NCBI GenBank assembly: GCA_963971285.1
Contig: OZ020248.1
Span: 7,006,001-7,070,000 of the forward strand
Direction: 5' to 3'
Length of the DNA stretch: 64,000 nt
Source of the DNA: Astropecten irregularis
Lineage: Eukaryota > Echinodermata > Asteroidea > Paxillosida > Astropectinidae
The notes beneath the pieces were generated by a model. The model saw only the letters and a program-made list of their open reading frames with translations. It ran no database searches and was not told the origin of the DNA. Shown piece after piece: positions 61,488 through 64,000 of the stretch (the stretch's first letter is position 1; every line of letters begins with the position of its first letter). Position numbers and translations under genes: made by a program.

Positions 61488-61659
61488 AAAAGGGCTACCC
61501 AACTCGTATGTTTGTGACTATAAGTGAATCAGCATTTTGCCGACAAAACGATGTTACTTGGAAGAATATTGTTTTTGCAAATATTCACGATGCATTTATT
61601 TCTAAGCGGATCTAGGGGGGGGGGTTAGGGGGTTTAAACCCCCCCTTGGGTTCCCAATT

Positions 61660-61690
<31 letters not shown>

Positions 61691-61793
61691 CACAAGTCAA
61701 ATTGATAAAGCTCCCCAGCTCCCTACCACAGAGGGGGGGGGGGGGGGCTAACTTTTCTTCTTTTTTTTTCATCTGTCTTTGATTTGTCTACAG

Positions 61794-61874
61794 GTAGGAC
61801 AGCGCAAAGCCCTTGGGACAGTGACTAACATAGTTAAAAGAGCTGTACGACGAAGTTGGCTGATGGACGGTTGA
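61794..61874 (+). CDS. SGO1: Duplicate of shugoshin terminal exon 7
   Basis: Identical in length and coding sequence to the exon at 60683, with the same acceptor and TGA at 61872-61874. It begins and would be spliced in phase 0, so it is an interchangeable last exon giving the same C-terminus with the RKALGTVTN box. Copy 1 has no donor, so the two would be alternative, not consecutive, terminal exons. Confidence 0.6.
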   Translation, partial: VGQRKALGTVTNIVKRAVRRSWLMDG

Positions 61875-62592
61875 TGGAGAGAGTATTCTGGCAAGAACAA
61901 TAGTTTAATACTCATAGTCTGTCAATGAGCATGCGATCTCACTTGCTATTATAATGCCTGTATATATCGTTCTTTGCAAATGAATGCGACAGAAAAATCT
62001 TTCTTTCTTGACAATGTGTACAGGTATAAACCCACACTAGTTTTTTAATTCCAAAAAATGTCAAGAAATGTCCGTTGTTGTTCATCCGTTGATCAATTGA
62101 GTTTGCAGATTTGAGACCAATGTACGTTGAAATTTGTTTTGATGTTTTTGTCACTTTTTTGTAAATTAAGGAATTTTTTATTATTTTTTTTTTTGCTGAG
62201 AGATTGTATTTATGTACATGTATTTAAAAAGCGAATTTTTGATTCGGAGGATTTTTTTGTAGAGATGTTGATTACTTGAATCATTTTACAAAAAATCACC
62301 AGTAATTGCTCTCAAGTGATATTCACTTGGGTTGGATTTGCACCTGTAACCTCTCACTTTCAAGCGCAGATTTCGGAGTATTTGGTGCAGATTCAATAAG
62401 TAATGCGGATTAATCCATTGTGACCCCAAATTCCTGACACGAAATGCAAGCAAAATAGAGATGCAAAATCACAAATTGTTGACAGTTCCATAGTGAGCAG
62501 TTTAATAACCAAATATCAAAATGATATTTTTACTCATTATTTATACTATTATTCCAGTTAAAAATGTTGACATAATTTAATGCGTTCTAAAT

Positions 62593-62598
62593 AATAAA
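62593..62598 (+). terminator. Poly(A) signal AATAAA, copy 2
   Basis: The copy 2 counterpart of 61482-61487. Confidence 0.4.
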
Positions 62599-62718
62599 AA
62601 AAGGGCTACCCAACTCGTATGTTTGTGACTATAAGTGAATCAGCATTTTGCCGACAAAACGATGTTACTTGGAAGAATATTGTTTTTGCAAATATTCACG
62701 ATGCATTTATTTCTAAGC

Positions 62719-62923
62719 ATCGTGAAGCCAAAATAGGGCACAAAACTTGTTTAGAAAAATGGACCCCAAAAAACCAAAGGAAACATTAATGAACGAATGT
62801 TTCTTTCATTAATATATGAATGTTTTCTATAAAGATATTCAACAGTATACATTTTTCTTAAGAAACGAAAAATTCACTTCAAAGAGAGTGATTTTTCAAC
62901 ATGAGATGTTTAAAGTTTCTTTT
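62719..62923. other. Intergenic gap between convergent genes
   Basis: About 200 bp, AT-rich, no feature recognised. It separates the 3' ends of the + strand shugoshin-like gene and the - strand gene. Confidence 0.5.
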
Positions 62924-62929
62924 TTTATT
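62924..62929 (-). terminator. Poly(A) signal of the - strand gene
   Basis: AATAAA on the - strand (TTTATT on +), about 285 bases after the stop at 63213. The stretch between is the presumed 3' UTR; an open frame within it (62948-63151, -) has no domain. Confidence 0.5.
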
Positions 62930-63212
62930 TAGATATACCTGTACACCTCAAATTCCATTCCACGGTTCTGAAAAGTTCATGACTTGTTTTTGTAGTGCTC
63001 TGGATCCAACACATGTTGCCTGGGCGATGAACGATTGATGCACAACGTCTTCAACGGGGATACAAGCATCATGTCCTATCCTTCCGAGGCACGATACCAC
63101 ATCGCCTTGTTTCAGTCCATGGCACAAGTCAATTGCACAAGCACATGTCATTGATCAATCATTACTGTTTGCTGACGGTATTCTACATCATGACGCCGAG
63201 CAGATGACCATC

Positions 63213-63350
63213 TCATATGCGTCCACTTCTAGCGGTCTGACACAGGGCCTTGGCGGCGAGCCGCCTCGCAACGATGCTATCAACCCGTCCGACGGCCAGG
63301 GCAAGGTCCAGAAGAAACTGTCCGCTGGAAGTGTTCAGCATCTGAGTAAC
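63213..63350 (-). CDS. MED24: Probable Mediator subunit 24, last exon
   Basis: On the - strand a clear acceptor (tatctttcacttttcag) opens a 45-codon exon in phase 0, ending TGA at 63213-63215. It reads VTQMLNTSSGQFLLDLALAV, then GRVDSIVARRLAAKALCQTARSGRI. The 'LDLAL..GR...AAKAL' ending resembles the C-terminus of MED24, a tail-module subunit of the Mediator complex that links activators to RNA polymerase II. I recognise this from memory of the family, not by alignment. It joins in phase to the exon at 63715. The gene runs left from beyond the right window edge. Confidence 0.5.
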   Translation of the reverse strand, partial: VTQMLNTSSGQFLLDLALAVGRVDSIVARRLAAKALCQTARSGRI

Positions 63351-63714
63351 CTGAAAAGTGAAAGATATAGAAAAATGCAATGATATGCCTTCTGATACTG
63401 CAATGTAGCAAGTTCTTCCTGGTCATGTCAGTGCACCATATCAATAACCTGTCTGTGATATGCGTACTTGTGAAAGAACTGGAAGTTCTGAATTCATGTT
63501 TCAGCCAGCATACTCTGGACATCTTCAGGAGGTGGCTGTTCAAAATCCAAAATTGAGATACTTGGACTACGACCACTACAATTAGTTTCTTTTAACAAGC
63601 TTTCTCATAGTATGTGAGACTTTGACTATCTTCTGCAGAAACCAGAGACAACTCAGGAGATTTTAACAGGACAAGCCAACAAAATGTTTAAAGGACGGAT
63701 GCTACCCAGCTTAC

Positions 63715-63860
63715 CATTGCGATGGGAGCAAACTGCAAGACTCCTGACGCTATGTGCTCGTCGCAGTGGATGACCTCTGTCATGAAGGCCGTCACAAACT
63801 CCGTCCTCGGTCCTATTATGCGACTGGCGATGAGAGATGACAGTAACTGCCACAGCGACA
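63715..63860 (-). CDS. MED24: Probable Mediator subunit 24, penultimate exon
   Basis: 146 nt between an acceptor with a good pyrimidine tract (cttgccatcctccttcctag) and a donor ATG|GTAAGC. It starts in phase 2 and ends in phase 0. It reads SLWQLLSSLIASRIIGPRTE, then FVTAFMTEVIHCDEHIASGV, then LQFAPIAM. The conserved-looking 'GPRTEFVTAFMTEVI.C...IASGVLQF' is typical of a conserved helical repeat protein and matches my recollection of the MED24 C-terminal region. The upstream intron reaches the window edge. Confidence 0.5.
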
Positions 63861-64000
63861 CTAGGAAGGAGGATGGCAAGAACACAAAACACCATTTAAA
63901 AAAGACATTGTTTTATCACAACTCCGACAATTTGGCTTTCCCTGCTCTACAGCTTATTTTTACACATTGCTTGCTCGCCAAGGCAGCCTGACTTTAGCAC

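Larger units (their letters stand above)
60492..61605 (+). repeat. Tandem duplication unit, copy 1 (last exon and 3' region)
   Basis: About 1.11 kb carrying part of the last intron, exon 7, the 3' UTR and a poly(A) signal. It is followed directly by a near-identical copy. Differences are mainly homopolymer lengths (G, A and T runs). Confidence 0.93.
61606..62718 (+). repeat. Tandem duplication unit, copy 2
   Basis: Repeats 60492-61605 from 'gcggatctaggggg' to 'atttctaagc'. At the junction 'taaGCGGAT' the last bases of copy 1 and the first of copy 2 share GC, so the duplication arose with 2-bp microhomology. Confidence 0.93.

Noticed and set aside
62948..63151. 67-codon - strand ORF
   Set aside because: It lies between the stop codon and poly(A) signal of the - strand gene and has no family resemblance; best explained as 3' UTR.
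1..64000. tRNA or rRNA genes
   Set aside because: No cloverleaf with A and B boxes and no rRNA-like sequence noticed on reading both strands.

Overview
This is eukaryotic DNA, most likely from a marine deuterostome and probably an echinoderm. Genes have introns with GT..AG borders. There is a long satellite array, an L1-type LINE, hAT-type transposons and many small foldback elements. One foldback class, with ends that read like 'ggggccaatttcatagagc', is one I associate with sea star genomes; that placement is an inference.

Layout. (1) 1-46374 is a tandem satellite with a monomer of about 217 bp plus two recurrent short monomers (about 134 and 155 bp). It is organised in nested higher-order repeats with offsets near 653, 1002, 1022, 1808, 2621, 3054, 3457, 4142, 5777, 6561 and 6645 bp. 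The array runs off the left edge of the window. It is interrupted by a 635-bp non-satellite block (25078-25712) and by a 5'-truncated, mutated L1/Tx1-type LINE (40598-44460). Its right edge (45701-46374) decays into diverged monomers. (2) 46375-54440 is repeat-rich DNA without a confident gene: foldback elements, an array of 'AGCTTTTCCGCA' hairpins, two arrays of a ~129-bp unit that each time carries a TGACCT-type direct repeat and ETS-like sites, and clustered TGACGTCA palindromes. (3) 54441-62718 holds a shugoshin-like gene on the + strand in seven recognisable exons. They encode the N-terminal MKEKR region, a coiled coil with the Asn that binds PP2A, the C-terminal SGO box, and a last exon with a securin-like destruction box. 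(4) 62924-64000 holds the last two exons of a - strand gene, probably Mediator subunit MED24, tail-to-tail with the shugoshin gene.

The most notable result is the state of the shugoshin locus. A 1.7-kb non-autonomous hAT element sits inside coding exon 4 with a perfect 8-bp target duplication; removing it restores the reading frame and both intron phases. The coiled-coil exon carries an 8-bp imperfect tandem duplication that breaks its frame, and its donor appears to lack one G. A 595-bp foldback element lies 16 bp upstream of that exon's acceptor. The terminal exon and 3' region are duplicated in tandem. This is either a dying paralog, a disrupted allele, or partly an assembly artefact. Each explanation can be tested.
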